Notes under the pieces: model-generated
The model's input: the letters and a program-made list of their open reading frames with translations, nothing else
The model's database searches: none
Told to the model about the DNA's origin: nothing
Position numbers and translations under genes: made by a program
NCBI RefSeq assembly: GCF_040689105.1
Contig: NZ_JBFBVU010000011.1
Span: 1 to 64,000, forward strand
From: Meridianimarinicoccus marinus
GTDB taxonomy: Bacteria; Pseudomonadota; Alphaproteobacteria; Rhodobacterales; Rhodobacteraceae
Length of the DNA stretch: 64,000 nucleotides
Direction: 5' to 3'
In this document: positions 9,094-17,593 of the stretch, one piece after another
How positions within the stretch are numbered: position 1 is the first letter of the stretch
Layout: every line of letters begins with the position of its first letter

Positions 9094-9134
9094 TATAATT
9101 TGAACGAGTCAGAGATTGGATCAATCAACCAATC
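9094..9134 (+). promoter_or_regulatory. Divergent promoter region with TATAAT box and inverted repeat
   Basis: A perfect TATAAT lies at 9094-9099 on the plus strand, facing the GntR gene; the matching -35 is weak. Twenty bases on, GATTGG (9114-9119) and CCAATC (9129-9134) form an inverted repeat with a nine-base spacer. Between a FAH gene and a GntR gene read divergently, this is a plausible autoregulatory operator. Based on sequence and position only. Confidence 0.45.
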
Positions 9135-9152
9135 ACCGAATTGGGCGGACAA

Positions 9153-9842
9153 ATGGCCGAGACGAACGACCTCTCGCAGAGACTGCGCGACCTCATCGAC
9201 AACGCGGGATACCGGCACAATGACCGCATCCCGCCCGAACGCGAACTATGCAAGCGGCTGGGGACGACGCGGAACCAGATGCGCAAGGCGCTGTCCGAAC
9301 TCGAAGCCCAGGGCCGCATCTGGCGCCATGTTGGGCGGGGCACCTTTGTCGGGGCGCGGCCCGTGCTCAATCTTCAGGACGTTACCTATCTGCGCGACCT
9401 GATTAAGCCCGAACAGGTGGTGGCGGTCCGCCTGAATGTCGAACCGGAACTCAGCCGACTGGCGGCATTGCACGCCCGAAAATCCGACCGCGAACAGATG
9501 AAACTCTGCGCCGACAAGTGCCGGAACGCCGTGGATTGGCGCACCTATGAGGCGTGGGACAACAACCTGCACCACGCAATCGCCCGCGCCACGCAGAACC
9601 AGCTGTTCCTGTACTTTTTTGAAACGTTGAACTCGGTGCGGCGATCCATTGTCTGGGGACAGCCGCGTGAAACTTACGGGCCGGATGCCAACTATTCCAG
9701 TTTCCGCGAGCACGACGAGATCGTGGAGGCCATCACTGCCGGAGAGGGGGATCTTGCTGCCAGCGCAATGCGGCGTCATCTGCATTCCGTGTACTCTCGC
9801 GTGTTGCCCGAGAGCGTTTCGGAGGACGACAGACCGCACTGA
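9153..9842 (+). CDS. GntR-family transcriptional regulator, FCD type (229 aa)
   Basis: DNA-binding regulator. Residues 1-70 are a winged helix: RIPPERELCKRLGTTRNQMRKAL and GRIWRHVGRGTFVG. The rest is helical and FCD-like, with the metal/ligand His pattern in NNLHHAIARATQN and MRRHLHSVY. ATG at 9153 is preferred; a TTG four codons earlier is possible, and the ribosome site GGCGG is weak for both. It lies between two FAH-fold genes, one divergent and one downstream in the same direction, so it likely controls their pathway. The effector may be one of the pathway acids (inference). Confidence 0.9.
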   Translation: MAETNDLSQRLRDLIDNAGYRHNDRIPPERELCKRLGTTRNQMRKALSELEAQGRIWRHVGRGTFVGARPVLNLQDVTYLRDLIKPEQVVAVRLNVEPELSRLAALHARKSDREQMKLCADKCRNAVDWRTYEAWDNNLHHAIARATQNQLFLYFFETLNSVRRSIVWGQPRETYGPDANYSSFREHDEIVEAITAGEGDLAASAMRRHLHSVYSRVLPESVSEDDRPH

Positions 9843-10026
9843 CAGCTTGAACCAATCGCGAAAATGGTTGGCATTGCGGCGGTTGCGACGGCTTGCAAAT
9901 CCCGCGCATACGCTTCGAATAAAATGACATTGGCCGCGTCAAGCCGGGTGGAGTGCGACGTGTGTCCCCATCGGTTCGACGGTTCCGAAACCGGAACCTG
10001 GAAATCAAACGCTCAGGAGGAAAGTA

Positions 10027-10710
10027 ATGTCCGATTATGTGATTCCCGCGCCGCAGGTGCATGTCATCCCGACCGAGGGTGGTGGAGACTTCCCGGTGCG
10101 GCGCGTCTATTGCATCGGCCGCAACTTCGCAGCGCATGCCGTGGAAATGGGCCACGATCCCGATCGTGAACCGCCGTTCTTTTTCCAGAAGAACCCCAAC
10201 AACCTGGATGCGTCGGGGGAGTTTCCCTATCCGCCGCATACCTCGGACGTGCATCACGAAGTGGAACTGCTGGTCGGCTTGAAATCCGGCGGCACGAATA
10301 TTCCGCTGGACGAAGCGCTGGACCATGTCTGGGGATACGGCGTGTCGCTTGATATGACCCGCCGCGACCTGCAAGGCCAGATGAAGAAAATGGGGCGTCC
10401 GTGGGAGATCGGCAAAGCCTTTGAGCGTTCGGGTCCGGTCGGCCCGTTGCGCCCTGTCTCGGCTGTCGGTCATCCCGATCAGGGGCGTGTGGCGCTTCTG
10501 GTGAATGGCGAATTGCGGCAGGAAGGCGACCTGAACCAGATGATCTGGAAGGTGCCGGAAATGATCTCCTACCTGTCGGAGTATTTTGATCTGGCAGCCG
10601 GTGACGTCATCATGGCGGGCACGCCTTCGGGTGTGAACGCAGTGGTCAGCGGCGACGTCATGGAAGCGTCGATCGAAGGTGTCGGGACCCTGAACGTCAA
10701 GGTCGTGTGA
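10027..10710 (+). CDS. FAH-family hydrolase, fumarylpyruvate hydrolase-like (227 aa)
   Basis: Short FAH-fold enzyme resembling fumarylpyruvate hydrolases of the gentisate pathway, which split fumarylpyruvate to fumarate and pyruvate. Characteristic are FPVRRVYCIGRNFAAHAVEM, DPDREPPFFFQKN, the metal ligands in HHEVELLVGL, YGVSLDMTRRDLQ and AGDVIMAGTPSGV. Length fits that subgroup, which lacks the N-terminal cap seen in the 8091-9017 paralogue. AGGAGG precedes the ATG by about six bases. No gentisate dioxygenase is visible in the window, though an unassigned cupin is nine kilobases away, so the assignment to that pathway is tentative. Confidence 0.85.
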   Translation: MSDYVIPAPQVHVIPTEGGGDFPVRRVYCIGRNFAAHAVEMGHDPDREPPFFFQKNPNNLDASGEFPYPPHTSDVHHEVELLVGLKSGGTNIPLDEALDHVWGYGVSLDMTRRDLQGQMKKMGRPWEIGKAFERSGPVGPLRPVSAVGHPDQGRVALLVNGELRQEGDLNQMIWKVPEMISYLSEYFDLAAGDVIMAGTPSGVNAVVSGDVMEASIEGVGTLNVKVV

Positions 10711-10773
10711 CCCTGCCACGACTCCGGGTCGTGGCACGCCTTGACCCTTGTGGCGCAGCCTTGGGGAGCAAGC

Positions 10774-11598
10774 GTGCCCGACCTATCTGAAACGGTGCCA
10801 TTGCTGGCATTCCTCGTGGCCATCGGTGCGATGGCCGGCGTGCTTGCCGGCCTGCTGGGCGTCGGTGGCGGCATCATCCTTGTGCCGGCCTTCTACTATG
10901 CGTTTTCGTCCCTGGGCTACGGGGGCGACTACATCATGCAGGTTTCCATCGCGACGTCGCTTGCCACAATCGTCGTGACCTCGTTTCGGTCGGTCGCCAG
11001 CCATAACCGGAAGGGTGCTGTCCAATGGGACATCCTGAAAGGTTGGGCACCGGGTATCGTGGCGGGGGCCATCCTTGGCGTTTCCGTAACCACCGTTCTG
11101 CGCACTTCTGTTCTGCAAGGCGTCTTCGGCGTTCTGGCGTTGCTGGTCGGAAGCTACATGCTGCTGTCGCGGGACAGTTGGCGTCTGGGCAAAGCCATGC
11201 CACGCGGCGCGCTGCGCAATGGTCTGGCCGTGGCCGTCGGGGGGCTGTCTGTTGTCATGGGCATTGGGGGCGGTGCCTTCGGGGTCACGCTTCAGACGTT
11301 GTTTGGTCGGCCAATTCATCAGGCCGTTGCGACTGCGGCCGGGTTTGGCGTGTTGATCGCTGTGCCGTCGGTAGTGATGTTCTTGTTCGTCAATCCGCCG
11401 TCAACTGACCTGCCGCCCTACACGGTCGGCGTGGTCAACCTGATTGCCTTTGCAATCATCGTGGGGATGACCTTGCTGACAGCACCCTTGGGAGTCCGGC
11501 TGGCGCATCGCGCAGACCCCCGACCGCTGAAGCGGTACTTCGCGATGTTCCTGATCTTCATGGCGCTGAACATGATCCGGAAAGCGGTGGAGTGGTAG
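10774..11598 (+). CDS. TSUP-family (TauE/SafE) membrane transporter (274 aa)
   Basis: Inner-membrane protein of the sulfite/organic-anion exporter family. About eight hydrophobic segments are seen, with the two family repeats beginning GVLAGLLGVGGGIILVPAF and GLSVVMGIGGGAFGV. GTG at 10774 is chosen because GGGGAG stands five bases upstream; the frame is open back to a TTG at 10741, which has no ribosome site. It follows the fumarylpyruvate-hydrolase-like gene by 63 bp and is probably co-transcribed. Family members move sulfite, sulfoacetate or other small acids; direction and substrate cannot be told from sequence. Confidence 0.9.
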   Translation: MPDLSETVPLLAFLVAIGAMAGVLAGLLGVGGGIILVPAFYYAFSSLGYGGDYIMQVSIATSLATIVVTSFRSVASHNRKGAVQWDILKGWAPGIVAGAILGVSVTTVLRTSVLQGVFGVLALLVGSYMLLSRDSWRLGKAMPRGALRNGLAVAVGGLSVVMGIGGGAFGVTLQTLFGRPIHQAVATAAGFGVLIAVPSVVMFLFVNPPSTDLPPYTVGVVNLIAFAIIVGMTLLTAPLGVRLAHRADPRPLKRYFAMFLIFMALNMIRKAVEW

Positions 11599-11641
11599 AA
11601 GGCGCCTTGCCGATCCGGGGGGGCGTTGCGCGGGGCAGGGC

Positions 11642-12061
11642 CTACCCGGTTTTGGCGGTGCATCCGGTCTGCTCGATAGCCGTGACTGCGCAGCGTTCAT
11701 CATTGTCCGAACTGTCGCCGGTGATCCCGATGGCCCCGATCAGAACGCCATCGCGTTCGATCAGGACGCCGCCGGGAACCGGAACAAGTTGGCCCCCGTT
11801 GAGCGCGTTCATCGCGTCGATGAAATACGGCTGTTCCTGCGCGCGAGTAAAAAGTGCGCGGGATCCCAGACCCATGGCAACCGCGCCTTTGGCCTTGCCC
11901 TGCGCGATCTCGGGGCGAAGATTACTGGTGCCGTCTTCGCGTTGCAGCGCCACAAGATGCCCGCCAGCGTCGATCACGGCGATTGTCAGCGGGTTCATGT
12001 CATTTGCACGGCGATGGTCCAGGGCTGCGGCGATCAGGGCATTGGCGAAGTCGAGGTTCAT
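11642..12061 (-). CDS. GlcG/HbpS-family protein (139 aa)
   Basis: Small protein of the HbpS/GlcG (DUF336) family, often coded beside glycolate or other 2-hydroxyacid oxidation genes; some members bind haem, some have been linked to aldehyde or acid metabolism. The motifs ALDHRRANDMNPLTIAVIDA, GGHLVALQREDG, GGVLIERDGVLIGAIGITG and SSDNDERCAV are diagnostic, and the length is standard. It lies downstream of the aminotransferase gene on the same strand, 160 bp away, with a GC-rich hairpin between. Exact activity unknown. Confidence 0.88.
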   Translation of the reverse strand: MNLDFANALIAAALDHRRANDMNPLTIAVIDAGGHLVALQREDGTSNLRPEIAQGKAKGAVAMGLGSRALFTRAQEQPYFIDAMNALNGGQLVPVPGGVLIERDGVLIGAIGITGDSSDNDERCAVTAIEQTGCTAKTG

Positions 12062-12087
12062 GTCAGGGCTTTCTGGAAATCAGGTGG

Positions 12088-12114
12088 CCCGCGCGCAGAT
12101 GGACGGCGCGCGGG
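12088..12114. repeat. GC-rich hairpin between aminotransferase and GlcG-like gene
   Basis: CCCGCGCGC at 12088-12096 pairs perfectly with GCGCGCGGG at 12106-12114 across a nine-base loop. No T-run follows on either strand, so it may be a processing or stability element rather than a standard intrinsic terminator. Confidence 0.4.
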
Positions 12115-12220
12115 GGACACCTTTGGGCAGTGGAATTGGTCCAGGAAGGACCGGGGCAGAGAGCGGTTTTCCCGTCCCATGATACTCCATTTCAGAGGTA
12201 TTTTCTGCGGTGTTCCGCAA

Positions 12221-13387
12221 TCAGTGCGGTGTCTTGAGATACTCCATCGCGGCCTGCGCCCCGCCGGATTGGTGCGGAATGCCAGTCTTGGCCAGTCCCA
12301 TTTCAACGCCCGACAGCGTTGCCATCAGCATCAGGTCGTTGAAATCCCCAAGATGTCCGATGCGGAACACCTTGTCGGCGACCTTCGACAACCCGTTGCC
12401 CAGCGAGATGTCATAATGCTTGAGGGTCGTCGCCCGGAAGGCATCCGCCGAATGCCCGTCGGGCAGCATGACCGCCGTCAGCACGCCAGATTCCTGGCCT
12501 TGACGCGCGCACAGGGTTTCAAGCCCCCAGGCCTGAACCGCCGCCCGTGTCGCCGCCCCGTGGCGGGCATGGCGGGCAAAGACATTGTCCAGGCCTTCCT
12601 CGTGCAGCATGTCGATGGCTTCATTGAGGCCGTAGAGCAGGTTGGTCCCCGGCGTATAGGGGAAATAGCCGGTCGCATTCGGACCCACCATGTCGTGCCA
12701 ATCCCAGTAACTGCGCGGCATCGTGGTGGTTTTCGCATGCTCCAGCGCTTTCGCGCTGACCGCGTTGAAGCTCAGCCCCGGAGGCAGCATCAGCCCCTTT
12801 TGCGATCCGGACACACAGACATCGACGCCCCAGTCATCAAAGCGGAAATCGATCGAGGCCAGGCCGGATATGGAATCCACCATCAGCAGGCACGGATGCC
12901 CGGCGGCATCGATGGCCTTGCGCACTTCGGCGATGGGCGACACTGACCCCGTCGAGGTTTCGTTGTGGACCACGCAAACCGCCTTGATCTCGTGGCGGGT
13001 GTCCGCCCGCAGCCGTGCTTCGATGCGGTCCGGCTCGGCGCCGCCGCGCCAGTCGCCTTCCAGAAGCTCCGGCTCAAACCCGATCTTGCGCGCCGTTTTG
13101 CTCCACAGCGCTGCGAAGTGACCGGTTTCGAACATCAGAACCTTGTCGCCGGGTGACAGCGTGTTCACCAGCGCGGCCTCCCACCCGCCGGTGCCTGAGG
13201 AGGGGAAGATGAACACATTCTGATCTGTCTTGAAGATCGACTTCATCCCCTCAAGAGCCTTCTTGCCGACAGCGGCAAAATCCGGCCCCCGATGGTCAAT
13301 GGTTTGCTGGCCGATGGCCTGCAGGATGCGGTCGGGCACCGCGCTTGGCCCCGGAATTTGCAAGAAATGCCTTCCAGCCTGACGCAT
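12221..13387 (-). CDS. Class V aminotransferase, serine/alanine/aspartate-glyoxylate type (388 aa)
   Basis: PLP enzyme of the alanine/serine-glyoxylate aminotransferase group, which converts glyoxylate to glycine using an amino acid donor. Seen are IPGPSAVPDRILQAIGQQTI and DHRGPDFA at the start, FIFPSSGTGGWEAAL (phosphate binding), HNETSTGSVSPI, LLMVDSISGLASIDF (the PLP Asp) and GSQKGLMLPPG with the Schiff-base Lys. The same family includes aspartate-glyoxylate aminotransferase of the beta-hydroxyaspartate cycle, but the other genes of that cycle are not visible here. Transcribed divergently from the FAD/Fe-S dehydrogenase gene across a short AT-rich region holding a perfect palindrome. Confidence 0.88.
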   Translation of the reverse strand: MRQAGRHFLQIPGPSAVPDRILQAIGQQTIDHRGPDFAAVGKKALEGMKSIFKTDQNVFIFPSSGTGGWEAALVNTLSPGDKVLMFETGHFAALWSKTARKIGFEPELLEGDWRGGAEPDRIEARLRADTRHEIKAVCVVHNETSTGSVSPIAEVRKAIDAAGHPCLLMVDSISGLASIDFRFDDWGVDVCVSGSQKGLMLPPGLSFNAVSAKALEHAKTTTMPRSYWDWHDMVGPNATGYFPYTPGTNLLYGLNEAIDMLHEEGLDNVFARHARHGAATRAAVQAWGLETLCARQGQESGVLTAVMLPDGHSADAFRATTLKHYDISLGNGLSKVADKVFRIGHLGDFNDLMLMATLSGVEMGLAKTGIPHQSGGAQAAMEYLKTPH

Positions 13388-13445
13388 CGTATTTGATCCT
13401 CTCCCAGGCGCCGATGGTCGGCGCGATCAACTGTTGTCAAAATGT

Positions 13446-13463
13446 AATTATGAATTCATAATT
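13446..13463. promoter_or_regulatory. 18-bp perfect palindrome in the divergent promoter (operator candidate)
   Basis: AATTATGAATTCATAATT reads identically on both strands, centred on GAATTC. It is the most AT-rich stretch locally and sits between the divergent aminotransferase (start 13387) and dehydrogenase (start about 13524) genes. Its size and AT-rich outer arms suit a dimeric FCD-type GntR regulator such as the one coded at 16408-17091. Which protein binds is inference. Confidence 0.6.
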
Positions 13464-13523
13464 CAGTCAACCGTCAAATTCGGCAATGAAATCAAAGCCA
13501 CGATGGGGGAGGCCCACAGACTC

Positions 13524-16397
13524 ATGCGTGAAAATACCCGTCTTTCCAGCCGTTTGCGTGCCGCTGTCGCAGGCGATGTGATGGCCGATGCCGCTGCGCG
13601 TGCGCGGTATGCAACCGATGCTTCGATCTATCAGATGGTGCCAGAGGCCGTGGTTGTGCCACGGTCGGTAGGGGACATCGAGGCGACCATGACCATCGCG
13701 GGCGAAGAGGGCACGCCAATCCTTCCCCGTGGTGGCGGCACGTCGCAATGCGGGCAGACGGTCAACCGCGCCATTGTGCTGGACAACACGCGCCACCTTA
13801 ACCACATCCTGGACATCGACACCGAAAGCCTCACCGCACGGGTGCAGCCCGGCCTGGTTCTGGACGAGTTGAACCGGGCGCTGAAGCCGCACGGTCTGTG
13901 GTTTCCGGTCGATCCTTCCACCGCCTCGCGCTGCACGCTTGGGGGCATGGCCGCGAACAATTCATCGGGCGGCAAGTCCCTGCGCTATGGCATCATGCGG
14001 GACAACGTGCGTGCGATCTCGGCCATTCTTCCGGACGGGACGAAAGCGCAGTTCAACCGGGATGATCCTGCGCTGGGGCCTTATGCCGATCTGGTCAGCG
14101 ACATGCGTGCCTTGGGACGGCGCGAGGCGGATGAAATCGCCGCACGCTTTCCAGCCGTGCAGCGCCGGGTGGGCGGCTACAACATAGACGCGCTGACCGG
14201 CGCGGATGTGAACATGGCGCATCTGCTGGTCGGCTCGGAAGGGACGCTGGCCTATTTCACTGAGCTTGAGTTGAGCCTGGCCCATCTTCCGGGAGAGAAG
14301 GTCATCGGCGTCTGCCATTTCCCGACTTTCTATGCCGCGATGGAGGCCGCACAGCATCTTGTCACGCTGACACCGCAGGCTGTCGAGTTGATCGACGACA
14401 CGATGATTGCATTGGGCCGCGAGATCCCATTGTTCCGCAAGACCATCGAGGCCTTCGTCGAAGGCGACCCTGCCGCGCTTCTTCTTGTCGAATTCGCGAA
14501 CGGCAGTGCAGAGGCCAATGCCGCCAAGCTTGCAGAACTGGCGCAGATGATGGGCGATCACGGCTTTGCCTTTTCCGGTGCGGGCGACCGTTGGGGCGGC
14601 GTCGTTCCGGTGACTGACGCCGCCTTGCAGAACGCCATTGCCGAATACCGCAAGGCGGGCCTGAACGTGATGATGTCGATGAAAGAGGCGGGCAAGCCGA
14701 TCTCCTTTGTCGAGGATTGCGCCGTCGCGCTGCCCGATCTTGCCGACTACACCCAAGGCGTGACCGAGATCTTCGCGCGGCACGGCACCAAGGGCACATG
14801 GTATGCCCATGCGTCGGTCGGCTGTCTGCATGTGCGTCCCGTCCTCAACATGCGGCAGGACAAGGACGTCAAGTCCATGCGGGCGATCGCGGAGGAGTGC
14901 TTCGATCTGGTCAAGCGCTACAAGGGTTCGCATTCCGGGGAACATGGCGACGGGATCGCGCGCTCGGAATTCCACGAGAAGATGTTCGGCGCGCGCATCG
15001 TGTCGGCCTTTGAAGAGGTGAAAACGCGCTTCGACCCAAACGGTCTGATGAACCCCGGAAAGATCGTACAGGCGCCGGCCATGGATGACCGCCGGGTCTT
15101 TCGCTATGGCCCCGACTACGCTGTGCCCGATTTCAAAACCGTGCTCGACTGGTCGGCATGGCCGGGTGCCGGGGGCGGGTTTCAGGGCGCGGTCGAGATG
15201 TGCAACAACAATGGTGCCTGCCGCAAGCTGAAGGGCGGGGTCATGTGCCCGTCCTTCCGCGCCACCCGCAACGAGCGTGATGCGACGCGCGGACGCGCCA
15301 ACACCCTGCGCTTTGCGATCAGCGGCCAGATGCCCGGCGGGCTGGCATCCGATGCGATGGCCGACACCCTGAAGTACTGCGTGTCCTGCAAGGGCTGTCG
15401 GCGCGAATGTCCCACCGGCGTGGATATGGCGCGCATGAAGATCGAAGTGCTGGCCGCACGGCGCAAGGACCGGGGGATGACGCTGGCCGACAAGATGGTC
15501 GGCTACCTGCCGCGCTATGCGGCAACGGCTGCGAAATTCGCGTGGCTGATCAACCTGCGCAACAGGATCGGGCCGGTGCGCAAGCTGACGGAAGCGCTCA
15601 CCGGCATTTCGCACCGCCGCGATCTTCCGGAGTGGTCTTCAAACCCTTTCCGCGATGACGAGGCGCGGGATGCTAACCCGGATGTCCTGCTGTTCGCCGA
15701 TATCTTCAACAGGTATTTCGAGCCGGAAAACCTGCGCGCCGCCGTGCGCGTCTTGCGTGCAGCAGGTCTGCGGGTCGCGGTTGCGCAAGATGACTCGGGC
15801 CGGGCGCTGGAGTGCGGGCGAACGCTTCTGGCCGTCGGCTGTGTCGAAGAGGCAAGGGCCGAGGTGGCGCGGGTGATCGACACGACGAAGGTGGCTGTCG
15901 CGAAGGGCATCCCGTTGATCGGGCTTGAGCCCTCGTCGATTCTGACGTTCCGCGATGAATCCCTTGGCTTGTGTCCGGGCCCGGAGGCAGAGGCGCTGGC
16001 GCAGTCCGCGCTGACCTTCGAGGAGTTCCTTGTCCAGCGGCCCGACCTGCCGCTGAAGCCCCTGAACAAGCCGATCTATGTCCACGGCCATTGCCATCAA
16101 AAGGCTCATGACGCTGTGACGCCCTTGCTCGACCTGCTCAACCGGATTCCGCAGTCAGAGGTTACCCTGATCGAAAGCAGTTGCTGCGGCATGGCGGGCG
16201 CCTTCGGCTATGCGCCCGACACCATCGACGTCTCGTACAGGATAGCGAACCTCGATCTGTTTCCGGCGCTTGCGGCGGCCCCGGAAGCCGCGCTTGTCGT
16301 CGCCAACGGTACCTCCTGTCGCCACCAGATCGCCGATGGCACCCCGCGCCGCGCGATGCACCTTGCCCGGTTGCTGGATCAGGCCATTGACGAATAG
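13524..16397 (+). CDS. FAD-linked / 4Fe-4S D-2-hydroxyacid dehydrogenase, YdiJ- or GlcD-GlcF-fusion-like (957 aa)
   Basis: Large membrane-associated or cytoplasmic flavoprotein that oxidises a D-2-hydroxyacid (lactate, glycolate or 2-hydroxyglutarate type). Domains in order: FAD_binding_4 (PRSVGDIEATMTIAGEEGTP, PRGGGTSQCG), FAD-oxidase C-terminal domain ending HSGEHGDGIARSEF, two 4Fe-4S motifs (CNNNGACRKLKGGVMCP and CVSCKGCRRECPTG), and a Cys-rich CCG-type domain (HGHCHQKA, ESSCCGMAGAFGY). Start is uncertain: ATG at 13524 follows GGGGGAGG by 11 bases, ATG at 13503 has no ribosome site, and the frame is open to 13434. It is divergent from the aminotransferase and just ahead of a GntR gene, suggesting glyoxylate or related acid metabolism. 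Confidence 0.9.
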   Translation: MRENTRLSSRLRAAVAGDVMADAAARARYATDASIYQMVPEAVVVPRSVGDIEATMTIAGEEGTPILPRGGGTSQCGQTVNRAIVLDNTRHLNHILDIDTESLTARVQPGLVLDELNRALKPHGLWFPVDPSTASRCTLGGMAANNSSGGKSLRYGIMRDNVRAISAILPDGTKAQFNRDDPALGPYADLVSDMRALGRREADEIAARFPAVQRRVGGYNIDALTGADVNMAHLLVGSEGTLAYFTELELSLAHLPGEKVIGVCHFPTFYAAMEAAQHLVTLTPQAVELIDDTMIALGREIPLFRKTIEAFVEGDPAALLLVEFANGSAEANAAKLAELAQMMGDHGFAFSGAGDRWGGVVPVTDAALQNAIAEYRKAGLNVMMSMKEAGKPISFVEDCAVALPDLADYTQGVTEIFARHGTKGTWYAHASVGCLHVRPVLNMRQDKDVKSMRAIAEECFDLVKRYKGSHSGEHGDGIARSEFHEKMFGARIVSAFEEVKTRFDPNGLMNPGKIVQAPAMDDRRVFRYGPDYAVPDFKTVLDWSAWPGAGGGFQGAVEMCNNNGACRKLKGGVMCPSFRATRNERDATRGRANTLRFAISGQMPGGLASDAMADTLKYCVSCKGCRRECPTGVDMARMKIEVLAARRKDRGMTLADKMVGYLPRYAATAAKFAWLINLRNRIGPVRKLTEALTGISHRRDLPEWSSNPFRDDEARDANPDVLLFADIFNRYFEPENLRAAVRVLRAAGLRVAVAQDDSGRALECGRTLLAVGCVEEARAEVARVIDTTKVAVAKGIPLIGLEPSSILTFRDESLGLCPGPEAEALAQSALTFEEFLVQRPDLPLKPLNKPIYVHGHCHQKAHDAVTPLLDLLNRIPQSEVTLIESSCCGMAGAFGYAPDTIDVSYRIANLDLFPALAAAPEAALVVANGTSCRHQIADGTPRRAMHLARLLDQAIDE

Positions 16398-16407
16398 GTT
16401 GAAAACC

Positions 16408-17091
16408 ATGCCCCTGACCGAAACCATCAAACGGCCTACACTGCACGAAGAACTCGTCGACAGGCTGCGCAACCTCGTGGTGGAAGACGCGTTGAAGCCC
16501 GGCGAGAAGGTGCCCGAGAAAGAGCTGTGCGAGTCCTTCGGTGTGTCGCGCACACCGCTGCGAGAAGCGCTCAAGGTGCTCGCGTCGGAAGGCTTCGTCG
16601 TGTTGCAAGCCAACCGCGGTGCCCGCGTCGCAGTTGTGACACGGCAAGAGTTGGAGAACACCTTTCCGGTCATTGCGCGCCTCGAACAACTGGCCGGGGA
16701 ACTGGCTTGCGAGCATATCGATGCCGCAGGCATGACATGGATCGAAGAGCGGCACGTTGCGATGGTCAAGGCCTTCAAGGCAGGGGATCGGCCATCGTAT
16801 TTCCAGGCCAACCAGGATATACACCAGGCCCTGATCCATGCCGCTAACAACGACATTCTGGAAGCACATCACAAGCTTTTGGCGGCACGGGTGCGCCGCG
16901 CGCGCTTCATGGTCAATCTGTCCGACGACCGCTGGGCGCAGGCGATCGAAGAACATGGCCGCATGATGGAAGCCCTGCGCCTTCGAGACGGCGAAGGACT
17001 TGGTCAGGTGATGAAGCTGCACATGCTGAACAAGTACGCCGCGCACATCAAGGCGATCGAGGACCAAGCCAACGAAGACCTGGAGAACTAA
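16408..17091 (+). CDS. GntR-family transcriptional regulator, FCD type (227 aa)
   Basis: Regulator with a winged helix at residues 10-75 (EKVPEKELCESFGVSRTPLREAL, ASEGFVVLQANRGARV) and an FCD ligand domain at about 85-215, with metal-type positions in the Asn/His pattern NQDIHQALIHAANN and the late helix QVMKLHMLNKY. It starts ten bases after the dehydrogenase gene, so the two are probably one transcript. The perfect palindrome upstream of that transcript is its most likely operator, giving autoregulation plus control of the divergent aminotransferase. Ligand unknown; a 2-hydroxyacid or glyoxylate is a fair guess. Confidence 0.92.
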   Translation: MPLTETIKRPTLHEELVDRLRNLVVEDALKPGEKVPEKELCESFGVSRTPLREALKVLASEGFVVLQANRGARVAVVTRQELENTFPVIARLEQLAGELACEHIDAAGMTWIEERHVAMVKAFKAGDRPSYFQANQDIHQALIHAANNDILEAHHKLLAARVRRARFMVNLSDDRWAQAIEEHGRMMEALRLRDGEGLGQVMKLHMLNKYAAHIKAIEDQANEDLEN

Positions 17092-17384
17092 CACCAACTG
17101 GGGGGCACCCGGCGCCGATCGCTGACGACTTTATCGGTGGCGAAAAAAGCGCGCTGGCGGGTTGTCCGGACCAGCGCCGCATGGCGCGGGACAGAGTCGC
17201 CAGATGGCATAGCCCATGCCGTCCGACAGCTCCCTGAGGGATTGTATTGACCCAGTGAAAACCTGCTCATGCTACAAGGGAGAGCGTAGCGATGAGTTTG
17301 ACGGAGGCGACCATTTCAGCGGACTGTAATACGTCTGACTGAGTTGGCCCAAGTTTCCCAGACACCCACCGGGATCAGTTTCTG

Positions 17385-17588
17385 CTATCTGATTGCGAAC
17401 TTAACGGGCGAGGGCATGCCGTTGTTCAAGTCCTTGCGCATCGGAGTGTGGAGGCTTTCGATGTCGGCGAACACCTCCGGCCGGGCGTTTCGCCGGTCGG
17501 TTCGACCTCGGATGCGTACCCGTTTCAGGAGCTGGAAGAAGCTCGCGGCTACGGTTCCGTCGTCACACGTCCCACGCCTGCCCATGCG
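17385..17588 (-). pseudogene. IS3-family transposase C-terminal remnant
   Basis: The minus-strand reading RRGTCDDGTVAASFFQLLKR, then EVFADIESLHTPMRKDLNNG and MPSPVKFAIR lines up with the end of IS3-family OrfB (RGNCYDNAVAESFF..., ..DIFDYIE.FYNPKR..., ..SPVEFE). The catalytic Glu expected in AESFF is Ala here, so even this piece is dead. The 5' part is missing, replaced by the dehydratase fragment that begins at 17594. Past the stop the reading QKLIPVGVWETWAN also resembles the usual IS3 tail. No terminal repeats are recognised. Confidence 0.65.
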
Positions 17589-17593
17589 GGGTC

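Noticed and set aside
12221..13387. Aminotransferase as BhcA of a complete beta-hydroxyaspartate cycle
   Set aside because: The family fits, but the lyase, dehydratase and imine reductase genes of that cycle are absent next to it; the broader call is safer.
13962..15614. Minus-strand frame of 550 codons opposite the FAD/Fe-S dehydrogenase
   Set aside because: Antisense shadow of a well-supported gene; no motif and no ribosome site.
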